A stretch of DNA of 5,974 bases from Bacillota bacterium (lineage in GTDB: Bacteria > Bacillota_I > Bacilli_A > RFN20 > CAG-826): positions 1 to 5,974 of the forward strand of contig JAEWUY010000111.1 in the NCBI GenBank assembly GCA_023396795.1. The letters are read 5' to 3'. Below are positions 1 through 5,974 of this stretch, piece after piece. The translations under genes were made by a program, and so were the position numbers. Below the pieces are notes generated by a model. The model searched no databases, was not told the origin of the DNA, and saw nothing but the letters and a program-made list of their open reading frames with translations. Each line of letters begins with the position of its first letter. Positions within the stretch are counted from its first letter, which is position 1.

Positions 1-33
1 ATCGTCAATCGTGAGTCTTCTACTCTTTTTCAT
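1..33 (-). CDS. Start of a divergent gene (first 11 codons only), product uncertain
   Basis: Reading the minus strand from an ATG at 33-31, eleven codons stay open to the window edge and encode MKKSRRLTIDD. A GAGG ribosome-site core lies at 41-38 on the minus strand, only 4 bases from the ATG. A perfect TATAAT lies at 74-69, which would give a leader of about 28 bases. The Lys/Arg-rich start is typical of a real N-terminus. The run LTIDD resembles the beginning of LacI-family regulators, whose helix-turn-helix usually opens with something like TI-D-[IV]-A. Eleven residues cannot prove a family, so that is a hint only. The competing reading is the tail of a + strand membrane protein in frame 2 ending at 104-106. 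I prefer the minus gene because start, ribosome site and -10 box are all spaced workably. Confidence 0.42.
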   Translation of the reverse strand, partial: MKKSRRLTIDD

Positions 34-61
34 TTTTCCTCGCTTTCTAAGCAGAGAAGAC
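15..61. repeat. Perfect 7-base inverted repeat flanking the minus-gene start site
   Basis: GTCTTCT at 15-21 is exactly complementary in reverse to AGAAGAC at 55-61, with 33 bases between. In the predicted minus-strand transcript the arms would sit at the very 5' end and at codons 5-7, enclosing the GAGG ribosome site and the ATG. There is no following T-run in either direction, so it is not an intrinsic terminator. An IR of this length and spacing can occur by chance. Confidence 0.25.
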
Positions 62-68
62 AAGAAAA

Positions 69-97
69 ATTATAAACCATTTAAAAAGAGATGCTTG
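69..97 (-). promoter_or_regulatory. Candidate promoter of the divergent minus-strand gene
   Basis: The minus strand carries a perfect TATAAT -10 box at 74-69. A start site about 7 bases further on would give a leader of roughly 28 bases before the ATG at 33. The -35 position with a 17-base spacer (97-92) reads CAAGCA, which is a poor match to TTGACA, and there is no TGn extended -10. TATAAT is common by chance in DNA this AT-rich, so support comes mainly from its distance to the start codon. Confidence 0.33.
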
Positions 98-145
98 TTG
101 CTTTGAGTTCGTCACTTAACAGATGGCAAAACATTCGTTAAATAA

Positions 146-174
146 TTGCTTTTTTCATCCCCTTTTCATAAAAT
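146..174 (+). promoter_or_regulatory. Candidate promoter of the polysaccharide operon
   Basis: TTGCTT at 146-151 (3 of 6 to the -35 consensus) is followed after 17 bases by TAAAAT at 169-174 (5 of 6 to the -10 consensus). The expected start would be near 181, giving a very short leader with the GGGAG ribosome site at 187-191. An alternative is TTAACA at 116-121 (5 of 6) with TTAAAT at 138-143 after 16 bases. Neither is strong. No clear CG-centred palindrome of the LacI operator type is visible in 75-195. The operon may also be read from further upstream if the divergent gene is not real. Confidence 0.3.
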
Positions 175-195
175 GTTTAGTTAGATGGGAGCGGT

Positions 196-1467
196 ATGCG
201 AAGATTAGGGTTGGGAAAAATTATTTCAAATCCACTAATAGTGGTTTTTTTAGCTGGTTCAATCGCATGCGGATGGATTTCCTCGCACACAATTGACTAT
301 CAATTAGACAATTTTTCCTATATGTTGAATGACTATAATTCGCATAATTATTATAGTGACTTCTACCCACCAGTAATGTCGATTCATCGCGATGACGGAG
401 GCGCTTATAGAAACCTTTTTGATGAGTTTTACTACTCGGATTTTGTCCAATCCTGCCGAGTTAGAATTGACAATGTTCACGAAGTATTGATAGACAGCGG
501 CGAACAAAATTCGGAATTGGGAATTTTTACGCAACCGACCTTTTCACTCAAAGAAGAACCACACAGCGACGGAGGCTATTTGTTAGACTACGGACAAAAC
601 TTAGCATTTTTTAATCCGTCGACCTTGCAACCAATAATTGGAAACAGCTTAGCACGCCGATATGGAGCAGATGCGTTTATTTTTGTTTCCGATACATACG
701 CAAACAAATTGATTGACCATTATGGCATCGATCCAAATTTTGAATTAAGTAAGGAAGACAAATATCTTGAACTAATTACCAATGAACAATATTGCATGAT
801 AAAATTAATATTTGAAAATGATTTCGAAGTTACTTTGTGCATAAATAACATAATTATATCGACTTCAATCGATTCCCCGAGATATTTAAGTTTATATGGA
901 GATTTTGGCCTAGTCCACTATTCTAGTAATTTTCAAAATCACATTAGTACAACTTTCGAAATGGATTTAAAGGTTAATCCATTTGGGAACAAATCAGTAT
1001 TTTCAAGCGTTAAGAAACTTGGATTTGATGAAGAAAATTCGACAATTGAATTCATGAAGTATGATTATTCTAATGGAGAGTACTATGGAGACGAGATTAA
1101 TGCAACGCTGAACGCAAAATATCGAGATATTTGGCTCTCTCAAAATGATTATTTGTGGCAGACAATATTTATTGTAATACTCATTGCGATAATCACCGCT
1201 TTTACCTTAATCTTATTATTGAGGAGAAACGTTTTTTATAATTCTCCCGCCCCATTTTATGCAATTAGCATCCTTTTTATTTTTTACTCAATAATCGCTA
1301 ATTTTGTTTATGTTTACCCATTCTTCTCAATTTGTCCTTTGCTTCTTTGGATAATATGCTTTGTCTATGGTAGAAAGGAGATAAAGAGAGATTATGTCGA
1401 TATTTTTGAAAAAATATTTAGAAAAAACAAGAGCCCTAATTGTAAGTTCTACTCTATCCAAATCTAA
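196..1467 (+). CDS. Unrecognised membrane protein with large extracytoplasmic domain, first gene of the operon
   Basis: I do not recognise a family with confidence. The 423-residue protein has a short basic N-terminus, one membrane helix at about 12-30, and about 290 polar residues rich in Tyr, Asp and Asn that should lie outside the cell. Three closely packed helices follow at about 322-342, 353-372 and 374-391, then a basic cytoplasmic tail. Residues 145-172, with GNSLA and FVSDTYANKL, recall the 'S..LA' segments of MacB/FtsX-type permease ectodomains, and the one-plus-three helix layout also fits that group. However, the loop after helix 2 is only about 10 residues, too short for the usual ATPase-coupling helix, and no ATPase gene is seen here. 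The start at ATG 196 follows GGGAG at 187-191, and an in-frame TAG lies just upstream at 178-180. The last 74 bases overlap the polymerase gene. A polysaccharide copolymerase (Wzz-like) was considered, but the helix count and motifs do not fit. Its role in polymer export or assembly is inferred only from position. Confidence 0.85.
   Translation: MRRLGLGKIISNPLIVVFLAGSIACGWISSHTIDYQLDNFSYMLNDYNSHNYYSDFYPPVMSIHRDDGGAYRNLFDEFYYSDFVQSCRVRIDNVHEVLIDSGEQNSELGIFTQPTFSLKEEPHSDGGYLLDYGQNLAFFNPSTLQPIIGNSLARRYGADAFIFVSDTYANKLIDHYGIDPNFELSKEDKYLELITNEQYCMIKLIFENDFEVTLCINNIIISTSIDSPRYLSLYGDFGLVHYSSNFQNHISTTFEMDLKVNPFGNKSVFSSVKKLGFDEENSTIEFMKYDYSNGEYYGDEINATLNAKYRDIWLSQNDYLWQTIFIVILIAIITAFTLILLLRRNVFYNSPAPFYAISILFIFYSIIANFVYVYPFFSICPLLLWIICFVYGRKEIKRDYVDIFEKIFRKNKSPNCKFYSIQI
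1374..1390 (+). promoter_or_regulatory. Ribosome binding site for the polymerase gene, inside the preceding gene
   Basis: A strong AAAGGAG at 1374-1380 lies inside the end of the upstream coding region, 13 bases before the ATG at 1394, which is longer than usual. A purine run, AGAGAG at 1385-1390, sits closer, 3 bases from the ATG. An in-frame TAA at 1382-1384 blocks any earlier start in the polymerase frame, so ATG 1394 is the earliest and best choice despite the unusual spacing. Confidence 0.6.
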
Positions 1468-2683
1468 ATTTCAAATTATCTTTGAAATTGCTATATATCT
1501 GTTTTTTGTGCTGTCGCTAATTAGCGTTCCTCTTTTTTCTTCAAAAGGCTCTCTATTTCTAATTACTTGGGCCCTTACCGTCTCGTTAATGCTATCAATA
1601 TATGTCTGTTTGTTTCTTTTCTATGAACTGATGATCGATTCTATTTTTATTTCCATGTTGCTTTTCTGCATTTTTGCACTGATTTCCACACTTTTAAATG
1701 GATTTTATGATTTTAACTTTACACCGATTTTTTTGACTATTGTTGCCCTTACAATATATTCTTTTTGCAAGTCAAATATTGAATCAAGAAAAATCATGTT
1801 ATTTCTTTCGTATGCGTCAACAATTATATTTTCTTTTATATATCTCATTATCTATCGAAACGAAATTCTATCCCTCGATTTTTCGAGATTGGGCTCTTTT
1901 TTTGGTGATATCAACGATATAGCAATATTCTTCGGATTTGGTTTTACGATATCTTTCTATTTATTAACCCATCGGAGAAAAGCATCATGCATTATTCTAT
2001 CGGTTACAAGTCTGTTCTTGTTTGGCCTCTGCGGTATGACTACCGGTTCAAAAATATTTTTATTAATCGCAATTGTATCGATGTTAGCTTGTATTATTCA
2101 TAGGTTTGGAGTGCAAAAGTGGTATTTATCCTTATTTACAATAATTGCAATTGCAATTTTCACAATCCTCATACTTAATTTATCGTTTTTTTCCACTATT
2201 AAACATAGATTATTGTCGATGCTGTCAACACTTCTCGGCCAAGAAATCGGCGGGGTTCGAAACACCGATTATAGTTCACTAACAAGGTTTTTTATGTTTC
2301 TTGATGGAATTGAAATGTTTTTGAGGAAACCTTTTTTTGGTTTTGGCATAAGGGGTTTTTATATTTTTTCTTCCTTTGGATATGGATGGTCCCACAACCA
2401 TATTTCTGAGTCTCTTTCTTCCTTTGGACTTATAGGAACCATATTGTTTCATTTAGGGTTTTACCTTTCAATTATTGGGTTTTTTAGAAAGAGGGATAAT
2501 AATTCTTTCGTTTCCTTTTTGATATTGCTGTTTTTTATTACAAGCATGATATCGCTTGCCCTTTATAACCAAAAAATATTTGCTTTTTGCATAGGAATAA
2601 TCTATGCTTCTTTAGCCGAGACAAAAGTATATATGAAAATCCGTCCTCGAACCCTTTTAAAAGTTAAGGCCTTGAACCCGTAG
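1394..2683 (+). CDS. O-antigen polymerase/ligase-type membrane protein (Wzy-like)
   Basis: This 429-residue protein is predicted to join lipid-linked oligosaccharide repeat units on the outer face of the membrane into a long polysaccharide. It has about 12 hydrophobic helices. The large extracytoplasmic loop expected in the Wzy/WaaL (Wzy_C) family falls between about 264 and 340. Family-like motifs visible are R165-L-G-S-F-F-G-D-I-N (compare the usual R..GtF.dpN), TTGSK at 216-220 (usually ..GSR, here Lys), R298 before the KPFFGFG motif at 312-318, and the SHNHISES motif at 333-340 followed by FGLIG. The His in that motif is typically important in this family. In a Gram-positive setting with glycosyltransferases and a UDP-sugar dehydrogenase alongside, polymerase is more likely than ligase. 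The gene starts 74 bases before the previous gene ends and stops 21 bases before the next ATG. Such polymerases diverge strongly, so the sugar linkage made cannot be read from sequence. Confidence 0.85.
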   Translation: MSIFLKKYLEKTRALIVSSTLSKSKFQIIFEIAIYLFFVLSLISVPLFSSKGSLFLITWALTVSLMLSIYVCLFLFYELMIDSIFISMLLFCIFALISTLLNGFYDFNFTPIFLTIVALTIYSFCKSNIESRKIMLFLSYASTIIFSFIYLIIYRNEILSLDFSRLGSFFGDINDIAIFFGFGFTISFYLLTHRRKASCIILSVTSLFLFGLCGMTTGSKIFLLIAIVSMLACIIHRFGVQKWYLSLFTIIAIAIFTILILNLSFFSTIKHRLLSMLSTLLGQEIGGVRNTDYSSLTRFFMFLDGIEMFLRKPFFGFGIRGFYIFSSFGYGWSHNHISESLSSFGLIGTILFHLGFYLSIIGFFRKRDNNSFVSFLILLFFITSMISLALYNQKIFAFCIGIIYASLAETKVYMKIRPRTLLKVKALNP

Positions 2684-2704
2684 TTATCATAAAGAGGATA
2701 CAAA

Positions 2705-3802
2705 ATGTTAAAAGTTGTAGAAATAATATTAGATTTAAGCAAAAGAGCGGGCGCAGAAGTATTTTTTGCCTCTCTTTGTGAAGAATTAAATTCTCGAGGC
2801 GACATCGAGTTGTCAATAATCTCGCTATATGATAACATCGATTCTTCGTTTAGCGGTTTAAGGAATTTACGCAATTGCAAGTTTTATACCGTTCATAAAC
2901 ATCCAGGAATCGATTTTAAAGCAGCGATAAAACTCAGAAAAATTATTAAAATGATTAATCCTGATATTATCCATACTCATAGGTCGATTTTGAGTACATA
3001 TTTTCTCGCATTTGGGACAAAGAGACACAAATGGTTTAATGTTCACACCGTTCATTCTATTGCAGAAAAAGAGTGTAATAGAATAACATATTTTTTGCGC
3101 AAACCATTTCTTTATAAGAAAACTCTTATTTTGGTAGGAATCGCTCCAGCAATAACTAGTTCAATTCTTAAATTGTACCCAAAGGCTACGGTTCCAACAA
3201 TACTAAATGGAATTAGTTTCAAGCACCAAATCACAGATAATGTGGAAAAAGCATATGATTTCATATGCGTAGCAAGTTTTAGACCAGTAAAAAATCACAA
3301 AATGCTTTTTGATGTCTTTGATAGTGTTTATGAACAGAATAGCAACAGTAATTTGATTTGCCTAGGAGAAGGCCCTTTGTTTGAGACAAGCAAGGAATAC
3401 ATTGATGGTTTGAAATCAAAGCCTAATATTTATTTGGTTGGTTCTGTTCAAGATGTTGATTCCTACTTAGAAAAATCACGAACCTTCGTCCTCTCTTCTT
3501 TGTACGAAGGGAATCCGATATCAATATTGGAAGCAATGAAACACGGACTTCCCATCATTGCTCCTCGTGTCGGCGGAATACCGGACATCGTAAAAGACAA
3601 AATTAATGGTCTTCTTTACCCTGCTGGTCGTAACGATAAAATGTATGACTGCATGATCGAGTTATTAAGCAATACTGCGAAATACAAAGAGATTGAAGCC
3701 AACAATTTTCGCGATAGCAAGAACTTTTCAATGGAAAAATGTGCCAGTAAATATGTAGAGTTGTTCATTTCGCTTATTAAAACGAGTAAAGAAAGGAGCT
3801 GA
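2705..3802 (+). CDS. Glycosyltransferase, GT4-type (GT-B fold)
   Basis: This 365-residue cytoplasmic enzyme is expected to move a sugar from a nucleotide donor onto the growing lipid-linked repeat unit. N-terminal (acceptor) domain signs are RAGAEVF at 14-20, a variant of the usual GGAE loop, PDIIHTH at 86-92 and HTVHS at 114-118. The linker NGI at 168-170 leads into the donor-binding domain. There VASFRPVKNH at 189-198 supplies the Arg and Lys that bind donor phosphates in this family, followed by LGEGP at 220-224. The EX7E motif is intact with E268 and E276, followed by GLPIIAPRVGGIPDIV at 281-296. Length is normal and the gene looks complete. GAGG at 2694-2697 lies 7 bases before the ATG, a standard site. 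The gene stops 5 bases before the dehydrogenase start, and the AAAGGAG that serves that gene lies in its final codons. Retaining chemistry follows from the family; donor and acceptor cannot be assigned. Confidence 0.92.
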   Translation: MLKVVEIILDLSKRAGAEVFFASLCEELNSRGDIELSIISLYDNIDSSFSGLRNLRNCKFYTVHKHPGIDFKAAIKLRKIIKMINPDIIHTHRSILSTYFLAFGTKRHKWFNVHTVHSIAEKECNRITYFLRKPFLYKKTLILVGIAPAITSSILKLYPKATVPTILNGISFKHQITDNVEKAYDFICVASFRPVKNHKMLFDVFDSVYEQNSNSNLICLGEGPLFETSKEYIDGLKSKPNIYLVGSVQDVDSYLEKSRTFVLSSLYEGNPISILEAMKHGLPIIAPRVGGIPDIVKDKINGLLYPAGRNDKMYDCMIELLSNTAKYKEIEANNFRDSKNFSMEKCASKYVELFISLIKTSKERS

Positions 3803-3807
3803 TTATT

Positions 3808-5016
3808 ATGAAAATTGCTGTTTTTGGGTTGGGATATGTTGGGCTCAGCCTATCTATTCTATTGGCTCAAAAGAACGATGTTTTTGCGGTCGATATCGTC
3901 GAAGATAAAGTCAACATGATAAAAAGCAGAATATCGCCAATCGTCGATAAGGAGATCCAGGACTATTTGACTACAAAAGCTTTGAGCCTCGATGTTTCGA
4001 CAAACCCACAACACGCTTTGCGCGAAGCGGAAATTGTAATTATTTCCACCCCCACAAATTACGATTATGGAAAAAACTACTTTGACACTTCTTCCGTTGA
4101 ATCTGTAATTAAAGAATCTATTAGGTTTAACAAAAATATTCTTATTTTTGTAAAATCGACAGTGCCTGTTGGATTTACAGATTTGATGAGGAAAAAATAC
4201 CGACATGACCTTATATTTTTCTCCCCTGAATTTTTAAGAGAAGGCAAGGCTCTTTATGACAATCTTTACCCCTCAAGAATAATTGTTGGTTCACCATCGA
4301 AAGCAGAAAAGCATCTTACTCTTGCTAAAAAATTCATCGATTTATTAAAAGACTCAGCGATCAAAAAAAACATTGAGTCATATGTGGTTGGTTCTTCCGA
4401 GGCTGAAGCGATAAAGCTTTTTTCTAATACCTATCTCGCGATGCGGATTGCATATTTTAATGAACTTGACTCCTATGCTTCAGTTAAGAAAATGAATACA
4501 CGCGAAATTATTGAAGGAGTCTGCTCTGACTCACGAATTGGCAATTTCTATAATAATCCATCTTTCGGTTATGGAGGATATTGTTTGCCAAAAGACACAA
4601 AACAGTTGAGGGCTAATTTCGCTGATGTCCCAAATGAGTTAGTCAATGCAATTGTTGAGTCAAATAAAACCCGTAAACAATTTATTGCAGATCAAGTATT
4701 AGCTGTGTTGAGAGATAAGAAACCAAATATCGATATGCCTGTAGTGGGGATATATCGGCTGGCCATGAAATCAGGATCTGATAATTTTAGGCATTCGTCG
4801 ATTCAAGGAGTTATGCGTCGTTTGATAGAAAATGGTGTTTCTCTGATTGTCTATGAGCCTAATTTGTCTGAAAACGAAATCTTTGGATGTCAAGTTATTA
4901 AGTCCTTCGAAGACTTTCGAAAGTTGTCGGACATTATTGTTGCTAATAGGCGTGATGAACGCATCACCAATCTAACAAATTTGGTTTATACTCGCGATAT
5001 TTTTGGTAGAGATTGA
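3808..5016 (+). CDS. ugd: UDP-glucose 6-dehydrogenase (makes UDP-glucuronate)
   Basis: The enzyme oxidises UDP-glucose to UDP-glucuronate with two NAD+ in the cytoplasm, supplying an acidic sugar donor. At 402 residues it matches the short Gram-positive HasB-type enzymes. The NAD-binding loop is GLGYVG at 7-12, then STPTNYD at 80-86, STVPVG at 117-122 with T118, and PEFLREG at 140-146 with E141 and E145. K203 and N207 lie in the central helix. The nucleophile is C259 within FGYGGYCLPKD at 253-263, with D263. These correspond to the catalytic set known from the streptococcal enzyme. The C-terminal domain has YRLAMKSGSDNFR at 316-328. No key residue is missing. AAAGGAG at 3792-3798 lies 9 bases before the ATG. 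Related dehydrogenases use UDP-ManNAc or UDP-GlcNAc, but the short length and the NNPSFGYGGYCLPKDT region favour UDP-glucose. It sits between two glycosyltransferase genes, suggesting the polymer contains glucuronate or a sugar derived from it. Confidence 0.95.
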   Translation: MKIAVFGLGYVGLSLSILLAQKNDVFAVDIVEDKVNMIKSRISPIVDKEIQDYLTTKALSLDVSTNPQHALREAEIVIISTPTNYDYGKNYFDTSSVESVIKESIRFNKNILIFVKSTVPVGFTDLMRKKYRHDLIFFSPEFLREGKALYDNLYPSRIIVGSPSKAEKHLTLAKKFIDLLKDSAIKKNIESYVVGSSEAEAIKLFSNTYLAMRIAYFNELDSYASVKKMNTREIIEGVCSDSRIGNFYNNPSFGYGGYCLPKDTKQLRANFADVPNELVNAIVESNKTRKQFIADQVLAVLRDKKPNIDMPVVGIYRLAMKSGSDNFRHSSIQGVMRRLIENGVSLIVYEPNLSENEIFGCQVIKSFEDFRKLSDIIVANRRDERITNLTNLVYTRDIFGRD

Positions 5017-5018
5017 GT

Positions 5019-5974
5019 ATGGGGAAGAGGCATTATAAAATCGGCATATATGGATACTTTGCTTTTGATATCGCAGACTTTGGAGGACAGCCAGTCAAAA
5101 CACGCGCAATGTTCGAGACCCTGCTAAATTTTTATAGGAAAAGTGATGTTCTCATACTGGATTCCATAGGGTGGAAAAAGACAAAGATCAAACATTTTTT
5201 TCGATTGCTAAATCTAATTTTTCGGTGTAAAAACATTATCCTATTACCAGCAAGAAACGGAGTAAATATTGTAACAAAAATAGTATATATCGTTTCTCGG
5301 CTTTTTTGCTTAAAAAGAATCATACACTATGTTGTGATTGGCGGTTGGCTGAATGAGGCCCAAAAAGATAATCATTCATTGGCGAAAATATTAAAAAAAA
5401 TTGACTATATTTATGTAGAAACAGAAACGATGAAACAAAGTTTGCTTGTTTCAGGATTTTCAAATGTTGTTCTAATGAGAAATTTTAAGAACGCTCAACC
5501 CTTACTCAAAGAATATAATAATGAAGCATTTGATTTTTGCTTTTTCTCTCGGGTAATCGAACAAAAAGGCATTATTGACGCGGTTGATGCTATATCAAGA
5601 GTCAATGCAAAAAGCGGAAACCACCCTTGCACGCTCGACATTTACGGTCCCGCAAGCGAAACATTTATTAATGAAATTCTTAATAGACATAAAGTTGATT
5701 TCATAAAATACAAGGGCTTGATTAACACTCAAGATTCTATTAGCGTTCTTAATAATTATTATATGCAAATTTTTCCAACTAAATTTTATACAGAAGGAGT
5801 ACCCGGATCACTTGTCGATAGTTTTTTTTCCGGACTGCCCATTATTGCCTCGAGATGGGAAAGCGGCGGTGATGTTGTCAAAGATGGCTATAACGGGATA
5901 TTGTTTTCTTTTAATAGTGTTGACGATTTGGTAGATAAAATAGAATATTCGATAACCCATCGCAATTTAATTAA
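5019..5974 (+). CDS. Glycosyltransferase, GT4-type, 3' end cut by window
   Basis: 318 codons are visible and the frame is still open at the window edge. Family members usually run about 340-380 residues, so only the C-terminal helices are probably missing. The N-terminus carries FGGQPVKTRAM at 21-31, the acceptor-side loop common in capsule glycosyltransferases. FFSRVIEQKG at 175-184 gives the donor-binding Arg (R178) and Lys (K183), followed by IYGP at 208-211 and YKG at 231-233. PTKFYTEGVPGSLVD at 253-267 is the EX7E position, but here the second acidic residue is Asp (E259, D267), a variant familiar in this subgroup. GLPIIAS at 272-278 follows. The ATG lies 2 bases after the dehydrogenase stop, with only a weak GGTAG at 5005-5009, so translation is probably coupled to the upstream gene. 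A TTG at 5013-5015 is an alternative but less likely start. Together with the gene at 2705 it provides two distinct transfer steps; substrates are unknown. Confidence 0.9.
   Translation, partial: MGKRHYKIGIYGYFAFDIADFGGQPVKTRAMFETLLNFYRKSDVLILDSIGWKKTKIKHFFRLLNLIFRCKNIILLPARNGVNIVTKIVYIVSRLFCLKRIIHYVVIGGWLNEAQKDNHSLAKILKKIDYIYVETETMKQSLLVSGFSNVVLMRNFKNAQPLLKEYNNEAFDFCFFSRVIEQKGIIDAVDAISRVNAKSGNHPCTLDIYGPASETFINEILNRHKVDFIKYKGLINTQDSISVLNNYYMQIFPTKFYTEGVPGSLVDSFFSGLPIIASRWESGGDVVKDGYNGILFSFNSVDDLVDKIEYSITHRNLI

Noticed and set aside
2..106. Frame 2 on the + strand is open from the window edge to TGA 104-106, and reads as a hydrophobic stretch followed by a basic tail, like the end of a membrane protein.
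   Set aside because: The hydrophobic look can come simply from T-rich DNA opposite an A-rich minus-strand leader. The minus-strand start with ribosome site and TATAAT explains the same bases better, though the tail reading is not excluded.
196..1467. First gene as a Wzz/polysaccharide copolymerase.
   Set aside because: Copolymerases have two helices with a Pro/Gly-rich motif at the second. This protein has three C-terminal helices, and its only similar Pro cluster (SPAPF, about 350-354) lies on the cytoplasmic side between helices 2 and 3.
2684..2704. Possible terminator between the polymerase and the first glycosyltransferase gene.
   Set aside because: The 21-base gap has no stem or T-run and mainly holds the ribosome site of the next gene.
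2602..2880. A 92-codon minus-strand open frame across the polymerase/glycosyltransferase junction.
   Set aside because: It overlaps the conserved N-terminus of the GT4 gene and the end of the polymerase gene. Its product shows no recognisable domain and it is antisense to well-supported genes.
3859..4206. A 115-codon minus-strand open frame inside ugd.
   Set aside because: It lies wholly opposite the NAD-binding domain of a clearly intact dehydrogenase, and its translation is Cys/Asn/Phe-rich without domain signs, as expected for an antisense shadow.
4363..5829. Eight-base homopolymers inside coding regions (A8 at 4363-4370 and 5393-5400, T8 at 5822-5829) as possible phase-variation tracts.
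   Set aside because: All frames are intact, tracts of eight are expected in DNA this AT-rich, and they are not at gene starts where phase-variable tracts usually lie.

Overview
The window is an AT-rich stretch, roughly one third G+C by eye. It is densely packed and nearly all coding is on the + strand. It reads as the middle of an exopolysaccharide or capsule biosynthesis operon. Gene spacing, AAAGGAG-type ribosome sites and a UDP-glucose dehydrogenase of the HasB type point to a low-G+C Gram-positive lineage (Bacillota, or the related Mycoplasmatota/Erysipelotrichia side). TGA is the stop of two conserved genes (3800-3802 and 5014-5016) and Trp is written TGG, so the code is the standard bacterial one, not the mycoplasma code. 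The species cannot be named from sequence alone.

Layout. Positions 1-33 probably hold the first 11 codons of a gene pointing left (minus strand). Positions 34-195 are a short divergent intergenic region with weak promoter candidates for both directions. Five co-directional + strand genes follow. They are an unrecognised membrane protein with a large extracytoplasmic domain (196-1467), a Wzy/O-antigen-ligase-type polymerase (1394-2683), a GT4-type glycosyltransferase (2705-3802), UDP-glucose 6-dehydrogenase (3808-5016), and a second GT4-type glycosyltransferase cut by the window end (5019-5974). Junctions are -74, +21, +5 and +2 bases, with no terminator-like hairpin between genes, so they are very likely one transcript.

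How the genes fit together. The dehydrogenase makes UDP-glucuronate. The two cytoplasmic glycosyltransferases add sugars to a lipid-linked repeat unit, and the Wzy-type protein joins repeat units outside the membrane. The inferred product is an acidic (uronic-acid-containing) surface polysaccharide made by a Wzx/Wzy-type route. The priming sugar transferase, the flippase and any chain-length or attachment proteins are not in this window and would have to lie downstream or elsewhere.

The operon is mostly of a familiar kind. The one gene that does not fit the textbook set is the first. Its topology and a short extracytoplasmic motif vaguely recall MacB/FtsX-type ABC permeases, but it lacks room for an ATPase-coupling loop and has no ATPase neighbour here. 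It also overlaps the polymerase gene by 74 bases. I see no RNA genes, insertion sequences, CRISPR arrays or attachment sites.
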